Positions 10,880 through 21,004 of a DNA stretch of 64,000 bases are shown piece by piece. The notes under the pieces were generated by a model. The model did not search any database. It saw only the letters and a program-made list of their open reading frames with translations, and had not been told where the DNA came from. The stretch is taken from NCBI GenBank assembly GCA_002811645.1, contig PDIP01000015.1:1-64000 (forward strand). The letters run 5' to 3'. The stretch's first letter is position 1, and each line of letters opens with the position of its first letter. This stretch comes from Corallochytrium limacisporum (Eukaryota; Opisthokonta). The position numbers were made by a program, and so were the translations under genes.

Positions 10880-11730
10880 TATTACAGAGATCCTACGGCC
10901 AAGTACTATTGTCTCCACCGTCTCATTTTCTGCACCTACTTTAAACTACTGCTTTGGACACTTCCTGAGTGCATTGTTCGCATTGCTACGCAGCATAGCA
11001 CACATGTTTTTATATGTTTTCCCTGCGAAGGACCTTCTTGTACGTACCATGCTTTGCATGGATGGATTCTTGTCCGAATGTTTTGCCTTTCTTCTCCTGT
11101 GCCGCGTTCGGTCGGGATCGGAAGCAAACCGACCACCACGGTGGGGAGAGGTTTGGAAGAGGAGAGGACCCGGCCTTATCAGCCAGAGGTAAGAAGAAGA
11201 GGTGGAGGGAGAGTGTCGAATGCGCTATTTGGCGCCGAATTCAAGGCCATACCGAATTAGACTCCCGGCTGGGCTCGAAAGCCGGTCAGCCTTGGAGTAG
11301 GAACCCCCTTAGCACAATGGCGGTGTGTCGGGACGGCGAGCTTACGCGGCGGCTGTCCCGGAGACTTGCACACTTGCGCCCGGCACTGGCGCACGCCGCA
11401 ACGAATTCACATTGCAGATAGGTGAGGATGGGAGAAAGAAAGGGGGAGCGCCCGCGGGCGGCACTCTCGGACAAAAGTGACATCTTTGGTTCCGGGGTAT
11501 TGTAAGAGTTTGTTTGTTCGCTGGTAGACTAAAGAGGGCAATGCTATTTCAAAACTCATAGTCATCAAAGGAAAGTTCTTAGAGATGGAGATTGTGTAAG
11601 TCATTGTACGCAACGTTAGTCCTGTGAAATTAGTCTGAGGTAAGAGATATCTTAATCCCTCTGGAGAGACATACTACACTAGCCATGTAGAGCTTTAAAA
11701 GGAGAACGTGTATGTCAAGGCATTGAAATC
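10880..11730. promoter_or_regulatory. divergent intergenic region, coiled-coil/DOT1
   Basis: This 851-bp spacer separates two divergently transcribed genes and presumably holds both promoters. I see short open frames without homology and no TATA box, RNA gene or repeat worth naming. Confidence 0.4.
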
Positions 11731-14580
11731 ATGGAGAATTCAGGGTCTCCAGCTGAACAGCGGCCGTTTCAAGAGCGATATGCAAAGCACATGAATGCAT
11801 TTCGAGACCACTACGACGCCGCCTCCCGCAAAGGCAAGAAGTGTCTTGTCTTGGCATCTCCAGTACGAGGAGAGAGACCAGAAATTTACAAATGGCCACT
11901 GTTAATGGAAGACGAGTATGACCCTGCGTCAGATTTGCTGGATACCATTCGCTTGGTGCTTGGTGAATTTGGAGACCAGGAAGGGGTTGTAAGCATGACA
12001 TATGGTGTGGATCGCAAATCCTATAGCAGTATGCGGAAACTATGTGATCATTTCAATGCGTACATCATGCACGCGTTGAGCAAAACGGAATCTAAGGGTT
12101 TGTTACAGAGAGAGGTTACGAGACTTTGGGCATCACACATCTGCCGTCAGACCTACAACCGCAGTATTGATGACCCCATGAAATTGAATGAGTACTCGGC
12201 CTTCACAGAGGAAGTGTACGGTGAATTCAGCTATGAAATGTTCGACCATGTGATCCAGACTGTTGGAATAGGACCTGAAGATATCTTTCTCGATTTGGGA
12301 TCGGGTGTTGGACAAATTGTCGTCCAGGTGGCCACGCAATGTAAAGCAAAATTGTCGTATGGCATTGAGAAGAACGATGTGCCAGCAGGTTACGCCAAGC
12401 TCATGTCAAAAAATTTTGACCGACTGATGGCATTCTACGGAAAAGAGCACGGGAAATATGTCATTGAACAAGGAGATTTCCTTGAGGACAGGGTCATCGA
12501 GTACATAAAAAAGGCCACGGTTATTTTCTGCAATAATTTTGCCTTTGGACCGAAGGTCAATCACCATCTGTCCCAGCGGCTATTGGATGCACAAGACGGT
12601 GCTGTGATTATTAGTTCGCTCACCTTCGCACCACTGCATTTCCGCATCAGCGAACGCACGATTGGAGACATTGGTGCCATTCTGGATATTCGCAAGGTCC
12701 ATTACGACGGTGCTGGCGGTGTCAGTTGGACCGATAAACCATTTGACTACTTCATCTCCACTGTGAACCGCGGTAAAGTGGAGAAATGGTTCAATGATCG
12801 TATCAATCAGATCAACAATGGGGAGGCGGTAAGTGACAGTGACGAGGAAGGCCGAAGAAGGGCTAGGCATCGCGCGCGTCATCGTCGAATTATGGCGGAA
12901 TCGGACGAGGACACAGACGACGATGATGACACAGAGTCCAGCTACTCAAGCGAAGATGACGACAGTGACGAAGACGACGAAGATTTGAAGGAGTATCAAG
13001 CCGGCGTGTACACGCATAAAAAGAACAGGAAGCGCCAGAAAGCAGAGAAGAAAGCCAAAGCGTCAAAGATGCACAACCGACACAAGATCAGGCGGAAGGA
13101 CTCTCAGACCTCTCAAACGAAGCTGAGTCAATTGAGCAAGGAAGAGCTTGCTATCAAACGGCGGGAACGCAAGGAAAAAGATCTCCAGAAGATTTTGGCC
13201 ATTAAAATGCGGGGTGTGGATGAGAATCTGCACCATTTCATTCTCAGACCTCCGAAGGACGCTATCGATAGCATCAACAAGATGCATGCATCCCATCGCC
13301 AACGACTGGAAAGCTTCATGCGGACACGCTTCGAGGGAGATCTAGCGAAGAGAATTGCAGACGCGAATAGAAAGCGATTGGAGGGGGCTAGAGACAAGAA
13401 CAAGACTCTGCGTAGACACCTGAAGGATATTGTGAATGAGGTCATGGAACTGAACAAAGATTCTCAGAATCTGGCCATTGAGCGAATGAAACTGTTGGAC
13501 ATTCCAGCAGACGATGAAATGGCCCAGATGAGATCTTTGGTGAAGATCATGGAAGAGAACGCCAGTTTGAATACCAAGATTAGTAACCTGCGTAGTCAGA
13601 CAGCAATGCTCAATCGTGACAATGCTAACGTCAAAAGCGAGGCTGCCAAGGTCCTGGCCCGCAACAAGCCGCATATTGAAGCAAGCGAAGATCTCCAGGA
13701 GGCCATCCAGTTCATCACTACCTTCTTCCGCATCCCGCCAGGGGCTGCAATGCAAATCATTGAGACCGGTCGGGACGAGAAAGAAGTGGTCAGTAATTTG
13801 CGGAGTTTGATGAAATCGGCAGACTACGGCATAGGCTCTGGAGGATCTCTGCGGGCATCTTTGCCACCGGGCCAGGGACCTCCTTCGAGTGCAGACGGAG
13901 GCCGGAGGTCTTCACAAGGTGGGCACAGCCAACAACTGCCGCCGATGGGCGGACCACCACCAAAGGCTACCGGGCCTCCACCACCCGTTGGACCGCCACC
14001 TTCTCAGCCGCCACTGCCTATCAATGTGGCCGCTGGAGGTCCAGGGCCGAACGACCGCAGAGGCCCACCGCCCCCAGGGGTTGGTGACGATCATCGCGGA
14101 CCACGGGGAGCACCTCCGCAAGCGTATGGTGGAGCGCTCCCAGAGCGCAGAGATAGTCAGCGGGGCCCTCCTCCACCCCGAGGCGACCCCAGAGGCGACC
14201 TCAGGGCCGCTGGTGGTTACGACCCTCGCGATCCTCGGGGACGAATGCCGCCGCCTTCTGGGCGATCTCCCATCAACGAAGGTCGTGATTTACGGGCAGA
14301 TTCTAGAGGTGATCCGAGGGACCCAAGGGGAGGGGCGCCACCGATGCATCGCGACAATCGGGACGGCCGAGGCGGTGGGTATGGCGGACCGCCTGTGCAC
14401 CACCTCAGGGCACCCTACGAAGTTGGCCCACCACCTCAGGGCATGGATGGTGGTGCTCAGGGTGGACCTCCCGGCGGTTACTGGGATGATCGCAGGGGCA
14501 GGGAACCACCAAGGGATTATGGACGAGGGCCGCCGCCTCAAGGCTATCGAGGCGCGCCGCCCCAAGATCGGCGATATTAA
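11731..14580 (+). CDS. DOT1L: DOT1-like histone H3 lysine-79 methyltransferase
   Basis: The 949-aa protein carries a DOT1 catalytic fold in the first 360 residues. The SAM-binding motif DLGSGVGQ is at 188-195, the catalytic-loop motif NNFAFGP at 268-274, and VSWT near 331; surrounding residues (EKNDVPAGYA, SERTIGDIGAI) also match DOT1L. The enzyme methylates H3K79 on nucleosomes using S-adenosylmethionine. The core is followed by an acidic tract (about 390-425) and a Lys/Arg-rich stretch (about 430-470), then a coiled coil (about 540-660) in the position of the coiled coils that recruit AF9/AF10 partners in animals. The last 200 residues are Pro/Gly/Arg-rich with RG and DPRG repeats. The gene is a single exon. 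The stop lies 103 bp from that of the converging sororin-like gene. Confidence 0.95.
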   Translation: MENSGSPAEQRPFQERYAKHMNAFRDHYDAASRKGKKCLVLASPVRGERPEIYKWPLLMEDEYDPASDLLDTIRLVLGEFGDQEGVVSMTYGVDRKSYSSMRKLCDHFNAYIMHALSKTESKGLLQREVTRLWASHICRQTYNRSIDDPMKLNEYSAFTEEVYGEFSYEMFDHVIQTVGIGPEDIFLDLGSGVGQIVVQVATQCKAKLSYGIEKNDVPAGYAKLMSKNFDRLMAFYGKEHGKYVIEQGDFLEDRVIEYIKKATVIFCNNFAFGPKVNHHLSQRLLDAQDGAVIISSLTFAPLHFRISERTIGDIGAILDIRKVHYDGAGGVSWTDKPFDYFISTVNRGKVEKWFNDRINQINNGEAVSDSDEEGRRRARHRARHRRIMAESDEDTDDDDDTESSYSSEDDDSDEDDEDLKEYQAGVYTHKKNRKRQKAEKKAKASKMHNRHKIRRKDSQTSQTKLSQLSKEELAIKRRERKEKDLQKILAIKMRGVDENLHHFILRPPKDAIDSINKMHASHRQRLESFMRTRFEGDLAKRIADANRKRLEGARDKNKTLRRHLKDIVNEVMELNKDSQNLAIERMKLLDIPADDEMAQMRSLVKIMEENASLNTKISNLRSQTAMLNRDNANVKSEAAKVLARNKPHIEASEDLQEAIQFITTFFRIPPGAAMQIIETGRDEKEVVSNLRSLMKSADYGIGSGGSLRASLPPGQGPPSSADGGRRSSQGGHSQQLPPMGGPPPKATGPPPPVGPPPSQPPLPINVAAGGPGPNDRRGPPPPGVGDDHRGPRGAPPQAYGGALPERRDSQRGPPPPRGDPRGDLRAAGGYDPRDPRGRMPPPSGRSPINEGRDLRADSRGDPRDPRGGAPPMHRDNRDGRGGGYGGPPVHHLRAPYEVGPPPQGMDGGAQGGPPGGYWDDRRGREPPRDYGRGPPPQGYRGAPPQDRRY

Positions 14581-14683
14581 TTAATACACAATTTCTATTG
14601 GATCCTCGAGGATGAGAACGAACAAAATACAGTACTAGCGAAAATTATTGAATGAAACATGATTATATGTATGCAAATGAAGT

Positions 14684-15226
14684 TCAGATCTCCAGATACC
14701 CGCTGCTCTCATTCAGTGAAATATTGTCAATACTGGCAAAATATTTACGTTGGCGCTCCAGTTCCTTAGCAGCAGCATCCTTGTCAAAGGCAGGGCGGAA
14801 TGGCTTAGCACGTCCCCCTTTGGAGGCTGTCTTGGGGCTCTCACTGATATTCTCCTTGTTGGCGTCATCCACCTTCTGACCGAGTTCCTTCTCATCTTCT
14901 GCTTCCGAGACCGCTCCGGTTGTGCTCTCTTCCTTGGCAGCCTTGGAAGCCTTCCGTTCCTTGAGCTTGGCAGCCAGGCCCCTGCTCCTTGCGACGGGCT
15001 TCACTAAAATCGGAGTTGATGAGGTCTTTTCCTCATTTGCCTGGGACAGCACAGCAGGGATTGACGATGCAAATCCAAACTCGTCAGGGCTCGCCTCAAA
15101 GTTCTTGGAGAGGCGAGAAGACCGTGACTTTTTATGTTCGGCAGACTCTTGTGGTGTGGAGTTGGTTGGATTTAGGGGTGAAGAAGCATGGGCTCTGCCC
15201 ACTCGAACTTGCCTAGTGCGTGGCAT
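14684..15226 (-). CDS. small KEN-box protein, possible sororin-like cohesin regulator
   Basis: From the ATG at 15226 this encodes 180 low-complexity, charged residues. Visible short motifs are FGF at 50-52 within PDEFGF, preceded by a basic KKSRSSRL stretch; a KEN box at 124-126; several Ser-Pro sites; and a conserved-looking C-terminus with ERQRKYFASIDNISL. Vertebrate sororin has the same ingredients: an FGF motif that contacts Pds5, a KEN box for APC/C-Cdh1 degradation, a basic KKVRRSYSRL patch and a short C-terminal cohesin-binding motif. The order of KEN and FGF is swapped relative to human sororin. I infer a possible sororin relative; an unrelated APC/C substrate is the main alternative. 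An upstream in-frame extension to 15340 does not look conserved. Confidence 0.5.
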   Translation of the reverse strand: MPRTRQVRVGRAHASSPLNPTNSTPQESAEHKKSRSSRLSKNFEASPDEFGFASSIPAVLSQANEEKTSSTPILVKPVARSRGLAAKLKERKASKAAKEESTTGAVSEAEDEKELGQKVDDANKENISESPKTASKGGRAKPFRPAFDKDAAAKELERQRKYFASIDNISLNESSGYLEI

Positions 15227-16010
15227 CTTGTTTTGCTTGTAGGAGTCGCGCGTTGTGGCCCCGATGTGTGGACAGTTCTTTTTGGTGCACATTTCCTGAT
15301 CAGTACTTTGCACATATGTTTGAGATATTTCATACCACAATGATCAGATCAATTGTGAACAATGAACTACAGCTTTCAAAGGGAAGAGGGTAACGAATGT
15401 CTAAACCGTACGTATAATTTCCGCAATTGAGATATATAACCGCATACCAACACCACCATCTGAGACCCATTCGCGAGACCCTCCCCGGTGAGACCCTTGC
15501 CAATCAGTACTAAATGTATAAGATGACAAGGGAAAAGGATACACAAAGAACAATGTCCAACGGGTGGGTGGCGACAAGACATCCGACAGCCGGGGCCTTA
15601 CTTTTCCCCCTCTCTCCGCTTTCCTGTGTTTGAATTCTTGGCGCTTCTGTTCACTATTCAATTTCAATGGCGAATATTTCTCAAACCCCTCACCCTGCCC
15701 TGTCCAGCTTCCGAGAGCGAAACTTGCCAGCACCACAAACGTGAGCCGCCCCCCACTCTCCACTCGCCCCAATTTGGGAGGACGAGGTGGAGGACGAAAA
15801 AGGGACTCCCGTTGTGTGAGAACTTGGATCCAACCCTCCCGTTTTGCGGAGGGCGAGGGTTAGTATCGATGCGAAGAGTCCGGCATCCAAACGATGCCAC
15901 ATAATCCGAAGTTGTCTACAATAGCATTTGATTTTTCACACCAAAACGATTAACTAAAATGTCTTTAACATGGTTGGCCTTGTTGTCACTGATATCAATG
16001 GATGAATTGT
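15227..16010. other. intergenic, no gene seen
   Basis: This 784-bp stretch between two minus-strand genes contains only short overlapping frames and a GC-rich patch around 15740-15860. It presumably includes the sororin-like promoter and the 3' region of the transaminase gene. Confidence 0.5.
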
Positions 16011-17360
16011 TCACATATGATCCTTCAAGGTGGCAAACCGCTCGGCGGCCTTGCGCAGAGTGGCGTCGTCTTTACAGAGGCAGAATCTAACCTTGTTATC
16101 TGCTAGGTGACGATATTGTGGTGTGTAAAAGGCGCTTGGAGGGATACCAGTGACCCCAATTTCCTTAGTCAGCCATCGAGCCACCTGAAAATCACGACGC
16201 TCGCCCAGATCGGTATCAGGTGTGGCTGTGGACGGCGGAATAGGCAACTTCGAAGTGTCGCACATAACAAAGTATCCCCCCTCAGGGATCACTGGCTCCA
16301 TGCCACAGGCCTTCAGGGCGTCGACCAAAATGTTTCGCTTCTTCTGTAGCCGCTCTTTGAGCACTGTGTAGTAGTCTGTGTTGCGGGCAATCATTAGACC
16401 TTCGGCCACAGCGACCTCAATGGGTGGTGCGTTGCAGAAAGAAGTGACCTGACGGATTAGCAGCAAAGGTTTCGACAGGTGTGGCGGTGCAATGCTGTAG
16501 CCACAGCGCCAGCCAGTGGCACTGAAGGTCTTTCCAGCACTGAACAGAGAAATTGTCCGCTGTCCCATGTCCGGCAGAGTGGCAAAGTGCACATGTTCGA
16601 GACCGTCAAAGGTCATATGTTCGTAAACTTCGTCAGAGAGTACAATGATGTCGGGATGTTTACGCAAAATCATAGCGATGCTCTCGAACTCTTCCTGCGA
16701 GAACACTTTACCTAATGGGTTGCTCGGAGTGTTGAGGATGATCATCTTAGTCTTGGCCGTGATCTTGGACTCGAGCTCGTCGACGTCAAACTTCCATTGG
16801 TTGGCAGTCTGTCCTTCCAAAGGTCCCTTTGGGGGTCTCAGGGGCACACCAACGAACTCCGCACCAGCAAGATCCACCGCGCTCTTGTACGCATCAAAGT
16901 AAGGTTCAAAACATACCACTTCATCTCCAGCGTTCAGAAACGCCTGAGCAGTAGCGAAGATACCCTCCTGTGCGCCGCTGAAAGTAACGACTTCCGTCAT
17001 GGGATCAATCAAATGTCCGAATTGTCCTGAGTACTTGTCTGAAATTAAATTCACAAGTTCAGGGATACCACCAGGCCGTGCGTATTGATTGCGATTGTGG
17101 GAAATGGCATCAATGGCAGCCTTTTTCACGAAATCAGGGGCAGCGAAGCTTGGGAACCCCTGGCCAAGATTGACAGCCTGGTGCTCTAGGGCCAGTTGTG
17201 AAAACTCCGCAAAGACGTTACCCCGCAATACACTCGTGCGCTCGGCACTCAAGTTCTGTTGAGGCAGCACTGCGGCAACATGAAAAGCTCGCCGCACAAC
17301 ATGATTGTGTGCTTGGTGCCGCAAGTTTTGCACGACTACCTTACGACTGATGCTCAACAT
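16011..17360 (-). CDS. kynurenine/glutamine transaminase (fold-type I PLP enzyme)
   Basis: The 449-aa protein is a class I/II aminotransferase close to KYAT1/KYAT3 (glutamine transaminase K, cysteine-S-conjugate beta-lyase). The PLP Schiff-base lysine is K277 in SAGKTFSATGW. NTPSNPLGK (210-218) and LSDEVYEH (241-248) supply other cofactor contacts, and LGQGFPSF (65-72) is typical of the family's N-terminal substrate region. It would interconvert kynurenine or glutamine with 2-oxo acids. The first 40 residues are rich in Arg, His and Val with no acidic residue before the NLSAE segment, which suggests a mitochondrial targeting peptide. The ATG at 17360 is verified. It is divergent from DENR across 456 bp. 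Confidence 0.92.
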   Translation of the reverse strand: MLSISRKVVVQNLRHQAHNHVVRRAFHVAAVLPQQNLSAERTSVLRGNVFAEFSQLALEHQAVNLGQGFPSFAAPDFVKKAAIDAISHNRNQYARPGGIPELVNLISDKYSGQFGHLIDPMTEVVTFSGAQEGIFATAQAFLNAGDEVVCFEPYFDAYKSAVDLAGAEFVGVPLRPPKGPLEGQTANQWKFDVDELESKITAKTKMIILNTPSNPLGKVFSQEEFESIAMILRKHPDIIVLSDEVYEHMTFDGLEHVHFATLPDMGQRTISLFSAGKTFSATGWRCGYSIAPPHLSKPLLLIRQVTSFCNAPPIEVAVAEGLMIARNTDYYTVLKERLQKKRNILVDALKACGMEPVIPEGGYFVMCDTSKLPIPPSTATPDTDLGERRDFQVARWLTKEIGVTGIPPSAFYTPQYRHLADNKVRFCLCKDDATLRKAAERFATLKDHM

Positions 17361-17816
17361 TCCGAATGGTACTTTCGAAGTATTCGCGCATATGATACAT
17401 ATGATTCTGCGGAAACTTCGTAGTCATTAGCATCACACAGTGCGACAGTTGAAATACAGGTACTCTGTTTCAATTACGGAAAGTAAGAACTAGTCCAAAA
17501 CAAAGGAAGAGCTGTTGTATCGGATGAAACTCATGCAACGGGGTGTCTGTGTTTCCAACTTGCTCGGGCCCACCAACCTGTCAACACATGAGCCTGACGA
17601 GGGACGGGAAAGAAAGGGGGGGGGGGGCATGGCCACCGTCCTCGCAAATTGGGGCGTTTTCACTGGCTTTTTATGTTTCGCATTGGTCCGTCTTGTGTTG
17701 TTAGAAAGTGCTTATATTTCTCGGTGGTCATTGAGGGTAGATCAAGCACTCAGTCGAACCCAAAAATTAATTCACTTGTCCTTAATTACCAAAACTTAAA
17801 GAAGTCGACCAGAAAA
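17361..17816. promoter_or_regulatory. divergent intergenic region, transaminase/DENR
   Basis: This 456-bp spacer should hold both divergent promoters. It contains a run of 12 G at 17616-17627, about 190 bp upstream of the DENR start. No TATA box is evident. Confidence 0.4.
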
Positions 17817-18335
17817 ATGGCCGAGGTTGAGAAGAACCCGAACCATCCGCTCAAGATAGTCTACTGCGCACGCTGCGGGCTGCCACCGGAGTACTGTGAA
17901 TGGGGACCTAACGATCTGAAGGAATGCCGCAAGTGGCTGGTCGATAACGAACCTGAACTAGCTACTGATCTTGGCCTCGGGGAAGCCGGTGAAAAGCTGG
18001 AGAATCTCCAAGTGGAGGAGGGTGGCAAAAAGAGCAAGCGAGGCGGTAAGGCCTTGAAGAAAGCCAAACAAGCTGGTGAAGCTCCTGTGGGTGGTGATGT
18101 CACGATCAAATCAGAAAAACGCAAAGGCAAGAAGTACACAACCACAGTCACTGGTCTGGCTGGCTACGGAATTGATCTTAAGGCTGCATCCAAAACCTTT
18201 GCTCAGAAGATGGCTGCCAGTGCCAGCGTAGATAAGGAAAACATCCAAATTCAGGGCGACTGCGCTGATGAGATCATGGAGTTGATCCTGGAGAAGTTTC
18301 CGCAGGTACCAGAAGCAAATGTTACCGTCGGATGA
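17817..18335 (+). CDS. DENR: density-regulated protein DENR
   Basis: From the ATG at 17817 the product has 172 residues, slightly shorter than the roughly 198 of human DENR. The N-terminus has the DENR zinc-binding pattern with cysteines 17, 20, 27 and 37 (YCARCGLPPEYC). A Lys-rich linker follows, then a SUI1/eIF1-like domain from about residue 98 (ITGLAGYGIDLK-type core, FAQKMAASASV, IQGDCADEIMELI). DENR pairs with MCT-1 to recycle 40S subunits and promote reinitiation after upstream ORFs. Upstream in-frame codons lack conservation, so the shorter start is preferred. The stop lies 133 bp from the converging RNase Z gene. Confidence 0.94.
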   Translation: MAEVEKNPNHPLKIVYCARCGLPPEYCEWGPNDLKECRKWLVDNEPELATDLGLGEAGEKLENLQVEEGGKKSKRGGKALKKAKQAGEAPVGGDVTIKSEKRKGKKYTTTVTGLAGYGIDLKAASKTFAQKMAASASVDKENIQIQGDCADEIMELILEKFPQVPEANVTVG

Positions 18336-18468
18336 GTGTCTGTACGTTTTTGTTGATTTCATCACCATGTATTCCTTTGTGCCTTTGGTCATGTGTTCCA
18401 AGTGTATTTTAAAAACTTATCCGTGCAATATCTACCGTTCCGCTTAATAATTGTGTCACATTTAGCCG

Positions 18469-19302
18469 TTAGATGTAGTAGAGATTGAGCTGTTTGGCCA
18501 CGATTACTTCGCCTGGCGCATTCCTCTTCGCATCTACCATCGGGGTCCCTTCCCTATCACTGTAGAGCCATTTGTCTTTGTACCGAGCACTAAAGTGGCC
18601 TAGCACTAGTTTCCTGGCCCGCAGATGCTTCGCTGCCAATCCCGCCTCAAGGGCTGTGGAGTGCCCCCATTTGCGTATGTGTTCTGGGGTTCGGTCCGTA
18701 GCAAACGTGGCTTCGTGGTAGAGAATATCCGTGGTATGTTCAGTCCCTGTGACATCCGCGTCGCCCGAGACTGTTGGCAGAATATCTTTGAACGCCTCAG
18801 CGGTACCATCATGCCATAGATCACCGAGAATGACAATTCTGTGGCCTTTATGGTCTGTAAATTGATAACCAAAGCAATCTATCCGGTGGGTGATAGGGAA
18901 TTTCTGTACTGAGACTCCACGGGAGGTTTGGAATTCGTGGTCCTCCACCCATTCCATGTCAAAGCCAAGAGGCCATGAGTCAGTCATTTTCAATGTGCTT
19001 TCTACAAACGCTCTGAGTGTTGCAGGCCCTATGACTCGCAGGATCTTCTCTCTCCGGTTTATGGACATCCATGTCAGGATCGCCGGAAGACCGAAAACAT
19101 GGTCTCCGTGCATGTGTGTGATACATATGGCTCCGATTTTGCCTAGAACTGATATCTCTAGCTTCATCAATTGTTGCAGAGACCCGTCGCCGCAGTCCAC
19201 TAGGAAGTGTTCGCCGGATCCAATCACAACAACACCGGATACATTCCGTTCCGCAGTACAGGTCCCGGCGGATATGCCTAAGATTCCAATGCCTTGAAGC
19301 AT
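18469..19302 (-). CDS. ELAC1: short-form tRNase Z (ELAC1-type)
   Basis: The 277-aa metallo-beta-lactamase protein has the RNase Z signature HMHGDH at 63-68. Further metal ligands are visible: H139 (PITHR), D161 (ILGDL), H196 (LYHEATF) and H236 (HFSARY), with the catalytic H214 in GHST. The N-terminus ISAGTCTAERNVSG matches the family's opening strand. It endonucleolytically removes the 3' trailer of pre-tRNAs. The length fits the short, single-domain form, which dimerises. The usual GDT motif reads GDL here, a mild oddity. Human ELAC1 is about 360 residues, so this copy is compact and closer to prokaryotic length. Confidence 0.92.
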   Translation of the reverse strand: MLQGIGILGISAGTCTAERNVSGVVVIGSGEHFLVDCGDGSLQQLMKLEISVLGKIGAICITHMHGDHVFGLPAILTWMSINRREKILRVIGPATLRAFVESTLKMTDSWPLGFDMEWVEDHEFQTSRGVSVQKFPITHRIDCFGYQFTDHKGHRIVILGDLWHDGTAEAFKDILPTVSGDADVTGTEHTTDILYHEATFATDRTPEHIRKWGHSTALEAGLAAKHLRARKLVLGHFSARYKDKWLYSDREGTPMVDAKRNAPGEVIVAKQLNLYYI

Positions 19303-19744
19303 GACGTCTACAGGCGCTGCCCCGGAACAGCTTGCATGGCCTCTTCTTCGTCAGTTCCTACCAATATCTCTCCTTTATTTGACTACGATTCATTGAAGTC
19401 GGTTTCGGCTCTCATGTAGCCAGCAATCTGTCGATCTACGGCAAGCATGGTCTACTGACTCACTCTCATGGTGTAAAGTTACGAGTAAGGGCAGCCAACC
19501 CAGGGGGGCCACACCCCATATTCATCGAAACAACGGGAGGGGAGGGGATAGGTGGGACAGTGGATCCGCGAACTGCGTTGCCATTCTGACTCGTATCAAG
19601 ATGCCCGTGATTGTTTCTGTAATTGCGATATACTATGCAGTGTACAAGAGAGTGCGATGGACACATATAAGACACCAGTTCAAATCTATTCTCCAGTGTC
19701 GGCTGCAGGTCTGTGTCCCTTTGTGTCTCAGGCTAGGATGTTCC
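19303..19744. other. intergenic, no gene seen
   Basis: This 442-bp stretch lies between the RNase Z start and the phosphomannose isomerase stop. I see no conserved frame, RNA gene or repeat. It should include the RNase Z promoter. Confidence 0.5.
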
Positions 19745-21004
19745 CTATTGATCACAGTAAACACGGAACAGACTCAGATTCGAAGTTGACTCAAGGTCGA
19801 AAGTTTTCTGAGGGGGAATGAGCAGGGCGGTGCCAGTGACCAAAGCAATGGCAGTGTCCGGGTCCTCAACCTGTCCATTCGGGTACAGGAAGCCCTGGCC
19901 AGAAGTGATCAGCACAACGCTGAGCCCAGTCCCGGTCATCATCCGAATGAGATCCTCCTTGTGCATCTGAATGCGCTCCACAGCATACTCACGGATCGGT
20001 GGTTCGTACCTCTCCACCCACTGAGAGATCGACACACTCTTCAGCATTACTGACTCCAGTCCCGAATGGCCGTAGTTCAACATATCGACGAGCAGATCAA
20101 TGTCCTTATGCTTGCTAGTCAGTCCAGCACGCACCACATTGTCCGAGCTGGCCATGACCTCAAAGATGTCACCAGAAACGTAACAGTGGGGTACGTTGGG
20201 TTGAATAAAGAGAGCCTGGCCAGGAGTTAGGCTCACCACATTCATGATCATACTCAATACGATACCGTAGTCACCTGGATGTTGCTCCTGTAGGGTAAGG
20301 GCCACATCCTCGTTGGGATCCAAAGAACCCTTTGCATGCTTTATCTCTAGCTCTGCAACAAGCTGCTCTACGAGGTCTTCCTCATCATACTTGTCCTCAG
20401 CCTTGACCATGTTCTCAAAAACGGTCTTCAGAGCCTCACCGACCTCCATGGCGCTTGCCTTCTTATTGTCCACGGCCTTCTTGAGAGCTTTCACGGCGTC
20501 CTTGCCCGCGGCTTTCGTAAGGGCGGAGTACTCCTTTAAAGTTTTGACAATGTCTGCACCATCACGGAAACCACAAAGGGTGGTGAAATCAGTCAAAGCA
20601 ATTGCGATCTCGGGTTTGTGGTTGGGATCTTTGTAGATGTCCGGCTTTTCCGCGTGAAGCTGTTCTGCACGACCCTTGTCTGGATGAGCCTGAATGGAGA
20701 GAGCCTTATTAATACTTAGTACCTTAGCCATGAAGGGCAGTCCATCTCCATAGGCTGCCTGCACAGTGGAGCTCAGCAGGCCGTTCTGTTGAATGTACTG
20801 CTTCAACTCCATTGGAGGATCAACCACCCGGGCAGGTCCACTAGGATGGGTACCGAGCCAGAATTCAGCGTAGGTCTTGTTCGGGCTCAATAATTTGACA
20901 GCGCTGTTGGCAAAGGCGATGTTAGCGGCAAGGCCATCATTACCCCTTTTTCCCCAGTCGTACAGTTGAATCGCCCCAGTGAGCGATGGTACGTCTCCGG
21001 ACAT
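19745..21004 (-). CDS. MPI: mannose-6-phosphate isomerase, type I
   Basis: From the ATG at 21004 this encodes 419 residues, the usual length for eukaryotic type I phosphomannose isomerase. The zinc ligands are visible as Q105 and H107 in SIQAHPDK, E132 in KPEIAIA, and the later His in NVPHCYVSGD. The enzyme interconverts fructose-6-phosphate and mannose-6-phosphate, feeding GDP-mannose synthesis for glycosylation and GPI anchors in the cytosol. An upstream GTG-initiated extension of four residues was discarded. The cupin-fold segments NPYDWGKRG-like (IQLYDWGKRG) and EFWLGTHPSGPA at the N-terminus are family hallmarks. Confidence 0.95.
   Translation of the reverse strand: MSGDVPSLTGAIQLYDWGKRGNDGLAANIAFANSAVKLLSPNKTYAEFWLGTHPSGPARVVDPPMELKQYIQQNGLLSSTVQAAYGDGLPFMAKVLSINKALSIQAHPDKGRAEQLHAEKPDIYKDPNHKPEIAIALTDFTTLCGFRDGADIVKTLKEYSALTKAAGKDAVKALKKAVDNKKASAMEVGEALKTVFENMVKAEDKYDEEDLVEQLVAELEIKHAKGSLDPNEDVALTLQEQHPGDYGIVLSMIMNVVSLTPGQALFIQPNVPHCYVSGDIFEVMASSDNVVRAGLTSKHKDIDLLVDMLNYGHSGLESVMLKSVSISQWVERYEPPIREYAVERIQMHKEDLIRMMTGTGLSVVLITSGQGFLYPNGQVEDPDTAIALVTGTALLIPPQKTFDLESTSNLSLFRVYCDQ

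Noticed and set aside
12133-14565. several open frames on both strands overlapping DOT1
   Set aside because: They are shadows of the DOT1 frame, especially in its Pro/Gly-rich tail, and have no homology.
18235-18243. KEN tripeptide in DENR
   Set aside because: It lies inside the folded SUI1 domain and is probably not a degradation signal.
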